Below the pieces are notes generated by a model that did no database searches, had not been told where the DNA came from, and was given only the letters and a program-made list of their open reading frames with translations. A stretch of DNA of 54,052 nt, taken from contig MLAK01000752.1 in NCBI GenBank assembly GCA_001839685.1, forward strand, positions 13,166-67,217, given 5' to 3'. This DNA is from Tritrichomonas foetus (Eukaryota > Parabasalia > Tritrichomonadida > Tritrichomonadidae). Positions 11,701-22,000 of this stretch are shown here, piece after piece. A program made the translations under genes and the position numbers. Within the stretch, counting starts at the first letter, position 1. Every line of letters begins with the position of its first letter.

Positions 11701-12879
11701 TTATTTGAAGGTGATTTATCTTTTATGAAATTAGTTTTTCATTTACTTTCTTTCGATTTTCGTGCAAATTATTTTCGTAAAAAGATCAGATCATTTAAAT
11801 CACAAACAACTCGTTCTTTTGTGATTCGACGAAGTAATATAATAGAAGATAGTTTTAAGTCATTAATGAGCCTTTCTAAATATGAATTTCTTGGTCGACT
11901 ATCAATCACTTTTGATGATGAAATTGGAGTTGATGCTGGTGGATTATTAAAAGATTGGTATACGAATCTAATTCGGTCTTTATTTAATGAAAATTATGCA
12001 CTTTTTGTTTCCTCAAAAGCCTATAGCACATTTTTACCAAATCCAAACAGCAAAGTTCATGAAGATCATTTGAAATATTTTGAATTTACTGGAAAAATTT
12101 TTGCTAAAGCTTTGATTGAAAATATTTATCTCGATGCTCACCTTGCAACAGCTTTACTGAAGAAATTACTTGGAATGGAATTAACTGTTGATGATTTTGA
12201 AGAATTTGATCCTGATAAATATAAATCATTGAAATGGATTTTGAATACACAATTATCAACAATTCCTGATCTTGAAATGACATTTACTGTTGATATTGAT
12301 AATATTGGAAATCATGAAACAATTGAATTAATACCAAATGGTTCACATATTTTTGTAACTGATGAAAATAAAGAAAATTTTGTACAAAAAATGATAGAAT
12401 ATCATATTAATATTGCAATTAAAGATCAATCAAATGCATTTTATTCAGGATTCAATGACATATTAGACTGTAAACATATTAGAATTTTCTCTCCTTCAGA
12501 ATTAGATAAAATTATATGCGGTGAACCAATTGTAAATATAGATGATTGGCAAAATAATTGTGAATTTTCAGGTGAATACAATAAAGATCATCCTACAATT
12601 CTGATGTTCTTTAACTTATTGAGAAAATGGGATAAGCAAGATTTATCAAAATTAATAATGTTCATCACAGGATCACCTCAAGTTCCTTTAGGCGGATTTT
12701 CTCAATATAGAGAAAATGGAAATCCAATAATGATTAACTCTGCTGGAAACCGAAATAGTTTAATTACAGCACACACTTGTACGAACATGCTGGATATGCC
12801 AAAATACCAAACAGAAGAAGAAATGAATAGCAAACTTCTTCTGGCAATAAAAGAATGTAACTCTTTTGGCTTTATGTAA
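5767..12879 (+). CDS. Giant HECT-type E3 ubiquitin-protein ligase
   Basis: Predicted 2370-residue E3 ligase that accepts ubiquitin from an E2 on a catalytic cysteine and passes it to substrates. The first ATG in the frame is at 5767; the frame stays open further upstream only through non-ATG codons. About 2000 N-terminal residues are Leu/Ile/Phe-rich and helical-looking, as in HUWE1/Tom1/UPL-type ligases, but I recognise no named domain in them. The C-terminal HECT domain spans about residues 2040-2370. It contains RLSITFDDEIGVDAGGLLKDW, a KYFEFTGKIFAKAL segment, FITGSPQVPLGGF and the catalytic block LITAHTCTNMLDMPKY with C2338 as the likely nucleophile. The last residues end in FGFM, consistent with the aromatic residue near HECT C-termini. 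An Asn/Lys/Glu low-complexity insert lies at about nt 7060-7170. The stop TAA runs into TAAAG. Confidence 0.9.
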   Translation: MCEVFLNSDFPELFSQPEKIRAIMLNIYHENFENEEKFDSIMNFLLGLAEFINNGTIQNGENDLNPIIQSFEYATKEILVSLIFLIQKIKKPDFRYNLCLRYLFNMKYTSLLILKKYCELLFCITILYNPENNKSKLTLEEIEDNEYKKSPDENLKITKDSALTDQQKREQKNKWKENSNLIRNSNLTENYDEINKGLMNACNALGADLFKNLFENRKTTQFIELTNPEKYWKDFENVICFSDFDLDDYIKDFVCITVQAIYKFIPILCVQKHKPPWNELEEDVVSLLYYLIFLTKPKFSIINRLLSRFYFKICEFETLPIKYIRFLAYIIRKGELATIPYDKICRFQFLITLDRSTLFLFLKKMNRSFYHFNTDYLKVLETQKDKDLCEFVLLRLIELKLYKNEVDLKSATQHRPILDEDLGNVINLDLNRNKNESSNSFEKQNKNEDKNENESKNKNESKNRNEDLVNLNNDSNEENDLLLSDNLVGDGSVISINIINFSRTCNKIIQCCDFLSFNHSVWEKLSKIYEINLDTSIVKEVAKFLPTEISIRLTNDPYSCFPENIINDLANSSTDMNILNRLMSKHQNQPPFNTLDFWVRYIRNFKLIPNTPPTFNVFSQLLGMNTTLQYMLSSNSFSVSNILFHDNIEPNKNMCLFFSQWMKTTGKKGYWEYSFNDLLLKHSTKPYNPLFWSLFSNKKLLKIYRKCSSEVEPYIYYGLSTTRLTISRLKNQNEIKFPKLDETDKKFILSLLHPIDQKVLELPTLPQDINKNLLLFISSTQMTMHLKIFYRPWPMIFEDSEQFFIYLALLIRLLPDIRKSNKINLHNFFSECNFTAEFTNALNNINNESNLLFINIFFEILMVKLNSYGKDFYKLSFRIIDVLWKNAGDERIRELIPKFDEFFLKLYKSFHGNISNAITFSFPKFWDFFSAKMLITLFESYKNIRKLDLDILKTQSCPYICKFRNTEVINTLLKDPTPELFTFLFDFCKIDQRVFSECNFDQTAVIDILFFYLNLNSDQKNVLQSILESLTHEQKLAILDKYHQNISYESLLENLIESIQKNNEITNQLLQNKYYLEFIQNNILEMSEKLLGLFENSHNHVLFENGSFKATELSQISIYDIVNDSILQKLDYETLFKIDNYICTFNGNSKENRVIESLTYLINLILSFIIHGDEIPTDIQEFFSKFDSLKEIYNKVNKIDNILMLIFTDILTYQCEDDLKPLLNTEQYEKLISVSPIIQKDDLQTINSLITFVFQYCNNSLGQLSANTLLKLTQIDDTKCLSNFWKIFQLQITRDSAETLFLLNLILSSSSESVFNQHFLKKLILDYHKENLQESAVNHIHDLVSRIFLKIENQYFLNNDALEETQYKYPPRPILNMINNFINFIPRSNFALALMSVFMIRCPFLFTMNPIFDPINFFVNLVKIHTKDTKKSFLIIFLCFELLKIKNFSDILLQHILENLMNSDRETTLLYLILILQLLYIKTYQQITLNYLIRFDFIQLSEEILLKFNKNEEIGKWILQIFFLIIRAFSNERKNMSDIILMISKVDSPFKSLIDRRLSTHQSYLIPSLLPNKEYQNWFEVLNSLIHFQYHSYDFFLDIKDIKIEDNIPNVSVISLAPPPDISPEFFQHLPISRMCEILNDRMPRIRGMLNTRMYEYLLNQPGWISEWLYHRPNCGLLPHQYSKVAEVIEQLNQFIGEKPLGDYSYSLNWKTICRIIFYHYFDYLFENLHLVNMISSYFNHKHECEELLKQIALKILKTENVKFPIFLKVFKAIKLQIRYQVLAKVIEPQYRNDIPTLVNILYTYRDETFRVNTPSLREIQYIRDFYNIVLGSNHSVLMYQCINLTYESDHANGNPKEKIMNEELVRNTFANLIKSDKIRRYKKFLIFVCEKFPEIPEQFEDQIVQKLQELISLPKIHQKTKKNILTLFSFFSYAFQRENLIPESAFREDNYNNLTPFWKLVIDKKDFLCNMIIKNTHLFEGDLSFMKLVFHLLSFDFRANYFRKKIRSFKSQTTRSFVIRRSNIIEDSFKSLMSLSKYEFLGRLSITFDDEIGVDAGGLLKDWYTNLIRSLFNENYALFVSSKAYSTFLPNPNSKVHEDHLKYFEFTGKIFAKALIENIYLDAHLATALLKKLLGMELTVDDFEEFDPDKYKSLKWILNTQLSTIPDLEMTFTVDIDNIGNHETIELIPNGSHIFVTDENKENFVQKMIEYHINIAIKDQSNAFYSGFNDILDCKHIRIFSPSELDKIICGEPIVNIDDWQNNCEFSGEYNKDHPTILMFFNLLRKWDKQDLSKLIMFITGSPQVPLGGFSQYRENGNPIMINSAGNRNSLITAHTCTNMLDMPKYQTEEEMNSKLLLAIKECNSFGFM
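7060..7172 (+). repeat. Low-complexity Asn/Lys/Glu-coding tract in the HECT gene
   Basis: Imperfect short repeats of AAAAATGAA-type units encode an NKNE/NENESK-rich hydrophilic insert of about 35 residues. It probably forms a disordered linker between helical regions. Similar charged Asn-rich repeats occur in the genes at 42.4 kb and 51.6 kb. Confidence 0.7.
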
Positions 12880-13755
12880 TAAAGTTATATTATTTCATTC
12901 ATGATTAGCTTTTTTTTTTTTGTTCATACAATGATAATCAAGTATTGGAAATAACAAGAAAAACCATCGAAATAGTTGACAATGAGTATATATGGACAAC
13001 AGTAAAATTTCATGGAATCTCGAAATTTGACAATCATTAGTGTTTCAAAGGTTGACCATTGATATCCTTGCAACAAATATGTTTGGTATTTCAAACTTCA
13101 TTTTTCAACAGAATGACATTCCACTCGCATCATGAGTGCCTGTCTACAACTTATAATAATATTTTGGCGTCAAACCCTGATATTAATAATCTATGTTCAA
13201 AATAAGCCAAGTTTATTTAACATTTTCTTAAATTGTCATTTTCTTATATTGCCATTTTTTTAACACAAATGATGGATGAGTTTGTCTCAGTTTTCGAAAG
13301 TTTAAGAAATAATTCATTCATATTAATCAAGGTAAATTATGCAAGTTTAAGAACTAATTCTTCTAATTCTCGATAATCTTTCATTCTATGATAGAAATAC
13401 GGAGAATAAAATATCTACTTTTTGATAGATTCATAAAACCAATGCTTAGAAAATAAATCGATCAAAAATTGAATATTCATATTATCATGATAAATTACAA
13501 TAATATCTCCAGATAATGACAGAACAATGACATAATTTTTAGTAGATTATATAGTATATTATATAATTTTGTTGTATTTAATTATTAAATGTGTTTTAAT
13601 GGAAGAAAACAGTCGAGGAATTCCTCTCAATAAAATAAAAATGCCATTAGAATTGGTTTTCATTGATTCTTTCAATTGAATTATTGAATGTAAATTTGCA
13701 CATTTTCAAAAAGTTCACAATATAATTATTCAATTTACATTGCCCTTTTATTTTG
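12880..13755. other. Intergenic, possible coding debris in 12.92-13.21 kb
   Basis: After the HECT stop, plus-strand stretches such as YNDNQVLEITRKTIEIVDN followed by TTVKFHG (about 12929-13036) and RMTFHSHHECLSTTYNN (about 13115-13160) look coding-like. Stops interrupt them and no family is recognisable. The remaining 550 bp up to the surface-protein gene is AT-rich and I see nothing in it. Confidence 0.25.
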
Positions 13756-16700
13756 ATGTTCTTTTGGTTCCCTTTCTTATTCTCAGCAACAATCCAAATT
13801 TTATGCGATAAAGGAATTGCAGATTGTTCCAAAACCAGTTCTGGAATCGAATCAGCAGAGAATCCTACTGGTAGCCTCGATTTGACACAACTCGGAAGTG
13901 TAACTCTTGGCACCGATGTTGACACACTCGCTTTTTATTTTAAAGATGCAACAGCGATAGATCTCACTACTCTGACTGACATTTCAAAGATCAAAAATAT
14001 CTATTTCAAGGTTGAAGGAACTCCATCAACTGCCATTTCTGTAACAGTTACTGCTGATTCACAGATGGAATTGTTCGATATTATGAGTCCCATCGAAATC
14101 TCTGTGATCAACAAAATCACAATTAATTCTGTCCGACTGATTGATGAAGGAAAGATTAAAGGAGATGATCTGACCATCACGCAATGTGACATAAATACCA
14201 AAACAATGACTGACAAGACAATGCCTGCCTATTTAGATGCTCCAATTGTTACATATAATTTTCTTGTTGAAAAAGGAACAGTTTTTTCTGTGGCAGAAAA
14301 ACAGTTCACCTTTGCCGCAATACAATTTGAATTCCCATTTGATACTAAGACTACATCCAAGGTAAACATTCTTTACTCTGCTACAGATGTACCACAGGAT
14401 GAGCAACCACTAACACTTATGATTGAACCACCTCTCGATAAAACAGTAACTATTCAATTTTCGATTACTACTGGAATTCTTAAGGTAGAACAAGGTATTG
14501 ATCGAACAACAAAAGGAGAAACCATCATCACTATTGTGAAAGAAAATACTGTATCTTTTACAGAAGATTTCTTTAGCAAATCACGAAAAACACAAGTAAT
14601 GTTTAATAATAAAGTTATTAAAAAATCTATAGATTTAGCCGCAGAATCTACTACAGTTCTCTGTTTTGGCGATACAAACTGTGCAACTTTGTCAACAACA
14701 TATGAAGGAAAAGATGGTGTTTATTATCTTCATGTCGTGAAAACAGAAGACTATTTCGATTCTCTCCAATACGGTCAAAAGGTTATATTTGGGTTTTCTC
14801 AAACTCTTTCATTCAAGATGAAACAAGATGCCTTTACAAACGTAAAAGAATTCGAAATTGTTGGAGAGGATCCAGATCTATTACTAGCTGCTCAATTAGA
14901 TTCTACTTTCCAATTCACTGGAATTAAAATTAAGCTAGACAAAATAAAATTTAAAGCTGATTCTACTCAAGTAACAATTGATTCTTTATCAAATTTGGAA
15001 CTTACAGATACTGCTGAAATTGAGCAAAATTCAATAAAAATATCCCAGAAAGCAGAACTAACATTAGAACAAGCTGGAAAATTATTAAATGGTATCGTAT
15101 TTGAGAATGGATATTCAATCAAGCTAGTTCCTGCCGCTGATGAGGAAACAATTACATTTGAATCGACTGAAATTACTGTTCAAAGCAAAACAGTTGGAAG
15201 TCATCAATTAAATGGTCAAAAAATAATCGATCTAACAATTGACTACTCTTCTTTTACTGATACTATACCAAAGTTCAAATTAGAACTCAAGGGAAATGTA
15301 AACAGTTTAGATTATATTGTTCAATTTAGAATCACTTCATTACAGGCTGACAAAGTTGCCACATTTGAATATGAAGCTTCTTTTGATTCATGTGAGCAAA
15401 ATAGTTGTCGAAGTCAACCTAGGCATCATTTCTTTGTTTCAAAATTATCAGATATCAAATTAGTCTATGACAAAGTGAAGTACCCGTCTTATGTTATCTA
15501 TGATTCAAACAATAATATATTAGATGCCAATCCAATAACAAAACAATACACAATATGTTATGGATCAAAAGATTGCCAAAATAAACCACAAGGAACAGAA
15601 TTATATTTCAAAGCAAACACAGTTGACCAAATTGGCGCAATATTTAACAAATCATATCAAATTGAAACAGTTACATTTATTTTCCCAGATCTAGAAACAT
15701 CGATTGAATTCCCCAACTATAAAGTATATCAAAGTGTTTCTGAGAAATTAGTATTGAAAGGAGAGAATAAAGATAATAAAGTTAATTTTGTTAATTTCCC
15801 TCAGCGATATTATGGAAATTCAATGCTCTTCCATATTATAATCGACAGTTGCACAGTCACATTCCCAGGAGAAAATAATAAAGTAGAATCTTTAGAAATA
15901 AAAAATGATGGTTCATTGACTGATAAGGGTTCAATTTTAATTTCCCAACTTATTATCGAATCATCAAACTATCAGACTCAATATGAATTTAATTACGAAT
16001 ATGTTTATTATCAACTAGAAGGGACAGGTGTTGTTGTGGAAATTGATAAATCAACTGTTACAAGCAACCAAATAACCGTAGATCTAACAAAATATAAATA
16101 TAAAAGTTTTGGTCTTATTATTCCAAAAGAAGCCACTACTTTGAGTGTTAAAAATACAAATACACAACTTATCAACAAATTATTAATTCTCAAGAATAGT
16201 AAAGATCCTATTACAGCTGTCACGTTTGATGGTGACTGGACAAAAGTCAGTAATTCTCCAGAATTCCTCTTTATTTCTCCTGACGGAAGTGAAGGAGGAC
16301 TTAAATTTGATGATAGCAATATCCCTGACACTATTATATTCCAACATTCAATGGATGAATTTGGTGATGGTTCAATATACAAACAAAAACCAATACGCGG
16401 TCCACTTAACATGTGTATCTCCGATAGTGATTCTGACCAATGTATGAAAGATGGCTATTTTTCAATTCTTATGAAAACAGATACTTTCACAAACAAATTA
16501 CAAGATTATGATATAACACGAGTTAAAGTTATTTCATTAACTATGAAAACTACCAATCCAAGTTTTGATCTTGATTTCTCACAATTAAAAGTAGAGAATG
16601 ATGCCAATTATTCAATTGAATCTGAAAATCAAATAACTATTCAAGGAAAATCAATAAGTACTGTTACATATTCACTTTTATTGAGTGGCTGCACCTTTAA

Positions 16701-18686
16701 ACCAGATGGTGAGTTGAAATCTCAATATTTATCTCTTTCTGATGCAAGTTTTCAAGGAATCTTTCATGTTACAAACTTTTTCATTTTTGATAAAGTATCT
16801 GAACCAACAGCATATGTTGGATCAACTACAGACTTTTTCCTCTTGATTTGTACAGAAAAAGTTCTAGGAATTAATTTGATCGAAAATGGATGGGAGATAG
16901 AAGGCCAAACACAACCAAAATCAACAGTTATTTTCTGTGGTGGTATCGAGGCCAAAAAGTCAATCTTACTTCTCTATAATACAGAGGCTCGGATAGACCC
17001 AATCAAGTTTTCTGTAAACAAAGATGCCAAAAATATACCGAATATAACAGTCATTACCTATCATTTCGATTATGCCAATTCACAACTCTCAATTAGCTGG
17101 GGTGATGAATGGAGTTCTCTAAAAACAGATTATAAACCATCGATTATGCTTCTTCAAATTGAAAAAATGTACAATGAACTTACAAATATCCCAGATACAA
17201 TATTGCTAAAATTGTTGATTCAGATTATCCTGCATATGGATTTATCATTGTTGATTTCCCAGAAATGGCAAAGCTAAGCAAATATGATTCTTATGGCAAT
17301 AAATATGGATGCGTAAAAGAAGAAGAAGAGATTATAACTTCAAGTGAAGAAGATACAATCACTGAGAACCCACCTTCCGACATTAAAGAACCATCTCAAA
17401 ATGAAGAACAATCGAGTACTGGAACAGACATTGATGAAGAAAAATCATCTACAACACTTAATTTCATTAGTACTAGTGATGATGGCGATGTTGGAATCAC
17501 AACACCTACTATCTCGAAAGATGATCCTGTTGAAACTAACATTAGTACATCATTATCTGTAATATCCACATCAACAAGCTCCTCATCACAAGTAATTGTT
17601 GATCCAATATTGCCATCAGTAACTCAATCCACATTTACAATCCCAGAATCTGATTTAATTTCTCCTACAATAGAATTTAGTGTTCCTGAGGATGTTCATA
17701 AAAACCAAGAAGCAGAATTTAATACAATAATTCCTGATGGAAAAACAATTGAATTCACTGATAAAGGTGCTCAAAACATATACTTCACACCTCAAGGTGA
17801 TTCTCCGAACATTACATTTTCATCAACATCATCATCTGATGACACAATTTTGACAGGTGTTAATGTTGAGAAAAACACAGCTGTAAACATTATGAATCCC
17901 AATATCAAAGTGAATATGAAAGGAAGTGGAACTGTAAATTTAATATCGGAAAATACTTCAGTTGTCGAATTTAATATTGGGAATACAAGAGTTGATAACC
18001 AACTTTTGTCAATCGAATCTAAAAAGCCAGTAAATATAGAGCAGCTTTCTTTGTTTAGAGGATCACAGTTTACTACTAATCGTGAATCTGATGTCAATAT
18101 AAATACCATTAAAGTTCAACAAAGTTCTACTCCAAAATTATCTCACTGTAACATTATTGAATCAATCGTAATTTCATTAAACGCATCAGTAACACTAGAA
18201 GAAAATGTCGGTATTTCAAATACAAAAGTTACTATTCATTATCTCAATAATGTGACGAATAGTAATCCTGTTTTCATTTTTGGTGACAAACAAACTGACA
18301 GAAATCCACCAAACAGTATTACTTTCACAGAAGGAGCACAAAATACTATTCTTGCTGATGATGTGTCTGAACAAGATAAAGAATATAGAATGGTAATTAT
18401 TTCAGGAATTTCAAATTGTAAAGATTGGAAGAAGGCTGTGAATCTTGATGGTTCAATTTTTGAATCATCAAAATGTAAGAAAATTGAAAATAGTGAGCTT
18501 GATCAACTTGTAGTTTCATCTAAATCATCAAATGGACTTGGTCCAGGTCCAATTGCTGGAATCGTTATCGCCTGTGTCGTTGTTGTGGCAGTAATTGTTG
18601 GTGTTGCAGTTTATGTTTCTAAGAAGAAGAATCAATCATTAGGAATTGATTCTTCAATAAGTGAAGATGATTCTATTGCAATTTAA
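13756..18686 (+). CDS. Large type I surface membrane protein, split by one frameshift
   Basis: I read this as one gene of about 1643 residues. The first frame runs from ATG 13756 to a stop at 17275-17277. The continuation is in the -1 frame and ends at 18686; that frame is readable from 17178, well before its first ATG at 17265, and its sequence flows naturally on from the first part. The frameshift is most simply placed at the A-run 17208-17211. The N-terminus (MFFWFPFLFSATIQILC) is a signal peptide. The ectodomain is rich in Thr, Ser and beta-type sequence with scattered Cys, followed by an acidic Ser/Thr-rich stalk (about nt 17310-17700), another beta-rich region, and one membrane span (GPIAGIVIACVVVVAVIVGV, nt about 18547-18606). 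A KKK stop-transfer and a short acidic tail ending DDSIAI follow. No named domain is recognised. It is probably a trichomonad surface protein; its ligand is unknown. The TAA stop overlaps a TAAA signal. Confidence 0.7.
17208..17211 (+). other. Probable frameshift site (A-run one base short)
   Basis: Upstream, the frame reads NIPDTILLK; downstream, IVDSDYPAYGFIIVDFP. One extra A in the AAAA run joins the two parts without a stop. The change must lie between the TGA at 17175 in the second frame and the stop at 17275 in the first. A sequencing error is favoured; no classical X-XXY-YYZ slippery heptamer was seen. Confidence 0.6.
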
Positions 18687-19010
18687 ACAGTTGGATTTTT
18701 AATAAAACAGCGTTGAGAATAATTGACTTTTTTTTCTGAGTTTATTTGGTTTATTAGTCAATTTTATTTTCAGTCAAATTCGATGATGGAATAATTCGTT
18801 AATATCATCTCATAAAATTGAGTAATAAGCCACATATTTTCAAAATAGTAGAAAAATAAAAGAATAAATACTAGAATTAATAAATAAATAAAAGTTTGTC
18901 AAGACTAAGCAGTAAAATTTTATTTTCTGAATTCAAAATATCATAACAAAAAAACTTTTTCAGTACCATCAAACTTTTTCTAAATGATTATCTCATTTTC
19001 AGACAAAAAA
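18687..19010. other. Intergenic and promoter region of the BEACH gene
   Basis: About 320 bp of AT-rich DNA. The only signal I can support is the initiator motif at its right end, just before the BEACH gene start. Confidence 0.5.
18993..18997 (+). promoter_or_regulatory. Trichomonad-type initiator (Inr) for the BEACH gene
   Basis: TCATT matches TCA-Y-W, with A+1 at 18995, 16 nt before the ATG at 19011. An earlier in-frame ATG at 18984 lies upstream of this putative transcription start, so 19011 is the preferred initiation codon. Confidence 0.5.
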
Positions 19011-22000
19011 ATGAATCTCTCCTTTTTGGAACACCACGGGGGAGACTCTTCGCATCTCGTGTGGATTAAGTATTACTCAATGCCGTGCAAAATTACAATC
19101 CCCGATAAAACTCACCAAACTCCTCTCGAGTTTTTTTTGCAATCATTCGAATACAATCCAATCCCAATCAGACAGATTAAAAAGGCCGTTGAGTCGTCCA
19201 ATTTAAAAACAATCGACAAAAAATTAGCCAGCATTTTTAAAATCGATTCAATTCCAATAACAAACTATTTATTATTTTCCCAAATGATTATCGAACAAAT
19301 GGTGACCGTTAAAAATTCACCAAATATTTCTATCGTTCCACAATTCATGATGAGAGGATTTATTGCACTGAATTATCAGCTTCCAAATATCAAAGAAAAA
19401 TATGAAAAAAATGAAGAAATTTCTGGTTTTCAACCTGAAATGTGGAAATTCATTCATTATCCTTTAACCTATTTATTAAATTCACAACCCGATATTTGTG
19501 AAGACACCTTCAAAATCATCCATAACTATTTCCGCGTTTTTTCAAGTTTGGAATTTTTGATTAAATTGCAACCAAATAATTTATTACGAGCAGCTTTTTT
19601 TACTAATTTGACGATTTTTATTAAATATTTTATATTAGAGTTTAATTTATTAGAGACATCAACAATTTTGGATTTTCTTTTTTCGACTTTTACAAAACTA
19701 GCAAATATGATTTACCAAATTCCAAATTCAGTTGAAGTGATGAACAAATGTTTAGAATTTTTCCAGGATTCTATTCCACTATCTCAAATTTTCACTCAAA
19801 AGCAATGCAGTTTATTTTTAGATATTTATATAGCGATTATTTCTCAAATAAAAACAATTATCCAAAATGAAAAAGGTAATGTCACAATTTATAACTACAT
19901 TTCATTCATCAAAATTGGTTTGACTTTATTTGAAAAAGTCTCATCAAAATTTGACGATAAATGCGCAAAACATTTAACTCAATCACTTTGTTTATTCTTT
20001 AACTATTTATTCGATACAATTCCATTTGAACGAATTTGTACTCTTCCTCAAAAATCTCTCAAATTCAAACAAATGAATCAAAATTCACACTCCACTAGTA
20101 TTGAAAATAAAAATCAACCAAATAATTCTTCAAATACCCAACAAATTGATGAAAAAATTAATGAATTCAGTGATAAATCTCAAACTGAGGAAGGAAACTG
20201 TGGAAAAAGTAACCAAAATGAAGAGGAATGGACTTTTTATTTAAATGAAAAAGATGTTTTACAACAAATCATGGGACAAAGTATCAATAGTCCAGATGGT
20301 TTGACAATAATGACTTTATTACAAAAATTTATGAAAGCTTCTGATCATATTTGTTCAACAATCTTGGAAACTTTTCGTTGTTGTGTTGATTTTTTAGATG
20401 AGAAAAGAAAAATTCAATTATCGTTATCATTTTTCTTATCTGTACTAGAAGTTCCTATTTCACTTAATAATATTTCAGAAGATTTTATTTTAATGTCACT
20501 TCTTCCTTCTTCTTTTCCAAGTGCAAATTTCTTATGGCAAATGAATGATTTGGATTGGTACTATCATGACATTTTACTTCAGTTTATGTTTAATTTTTCA
20601 ATTCAAAGTACAGAGAAATTAAATATGATTTTAAAAGTCATACAAATTTTTACATCTGGTAATAATTTCTTGAAAATTATCCATTTCCTTCCATTTTTTA
20701 GATCATTGATAGAAATAGATTCCAAAATTAATTTCATTCATCACTTTTTTGAATCAAAAAGTATTGAATCATTTCAATTTGCAATAATTAATACTGAAAA
20801 CGAGCAATTAAAGAAACAAATGGCTTCCTTGTTTCAAACAATGGCTTATCTTCGACCTTTGGAAGTATTTAAATCACCAGTTTTTTTACAAGCTATTCAT
20901 AATTTATTGTTATTAGAATCTTTACAAGAAATTTTAACACCCTGCTTCAAAGTTGGTATGTCTTTATGTCATTCACAACCACATGAGCTTGGAATTCTTT
21001 GTTCAATTTCTACATTGAAGCAAGTTCTCGCAATTTTAAACCAAGCAACAACCGATAAGACAATTCACAATATTGCACAAACAATGATTATATATTTAAC
21101 TGAATCAGTTGGTACTTTTGATGAATCAGTTTTCGACGTATTATCCAAAGAAGGACTCTTTGAAACAATTTCACGACTTCCATTAATTGTAAAAACTTCT
21201 GAATTTTTTTTACTTACTATTAAGTTTTTCGGAACATTTAGTTCAAAATTCACAGATTATTTTGTTTCTTATAACCAATTATCCAATATATTTCATGAAC
21301 TTGAAATTGCTTCTAAAAATATAACTTTAACACAATCTATTGTTGATTGCTTGATTTATTTAATGCTTAATTCGCACTCACTTATATCAAGCTTAAGTAA
21401 TGATAATGTTTCATTTTTAGAAAAGATTTCTATGGATTCTGAAATTTCAATGACTTCTGAGATTGTGATTCAAAATCGATTAGCACTTTCAATGATTTTA
21501 CATATTGTTCAAGATACTGAATTTGAAGGGTATTTTTTAAATTTAATTTTTAAATTATGTAAAAATTCTTTAGATAATACATATGAGTGCTTTTTATGTG
21601 ATGTAATTGGATTTACTTTACAAAGAATAATTAAAAACAAACATAATGAAATTTGTTATAAAATTTTTAAATGGATTGGGCAAAGATTTTTCTCAAATCT
21701 TAATTTAAATCAAGTATTTAAAGCAATGCGCCTTGGAAAAGATGGAAAGAAACATCCACATCACTTTTTTATTTTAAATAACTTTCTTGATATGATAATT
21801 GAAGAAATTCCTATTCCTGTTTCTTCGTATTTCCATTTTTCTAGAAAAAATGATGGAATTATTATCAAGAATATTGATCCATCAATTTTAACATATCCTT
21901 TTTCATTTTCAACAACTTTTAAAATCCTGAATTCACAATTTGAACAGAATGAATTAGTTAACGAAGAAGTTATTTTTCCAATTCTTGAATTAAAAGAAAA

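Noticed and set aside
17208..17214. Programmed -1 frameshifting in the surface-protein gene
   Set aside because: No X-XXY-YYZ slippery heptamer in the right phase and no obvious downstream structure; a missing A explains the same data more simply.
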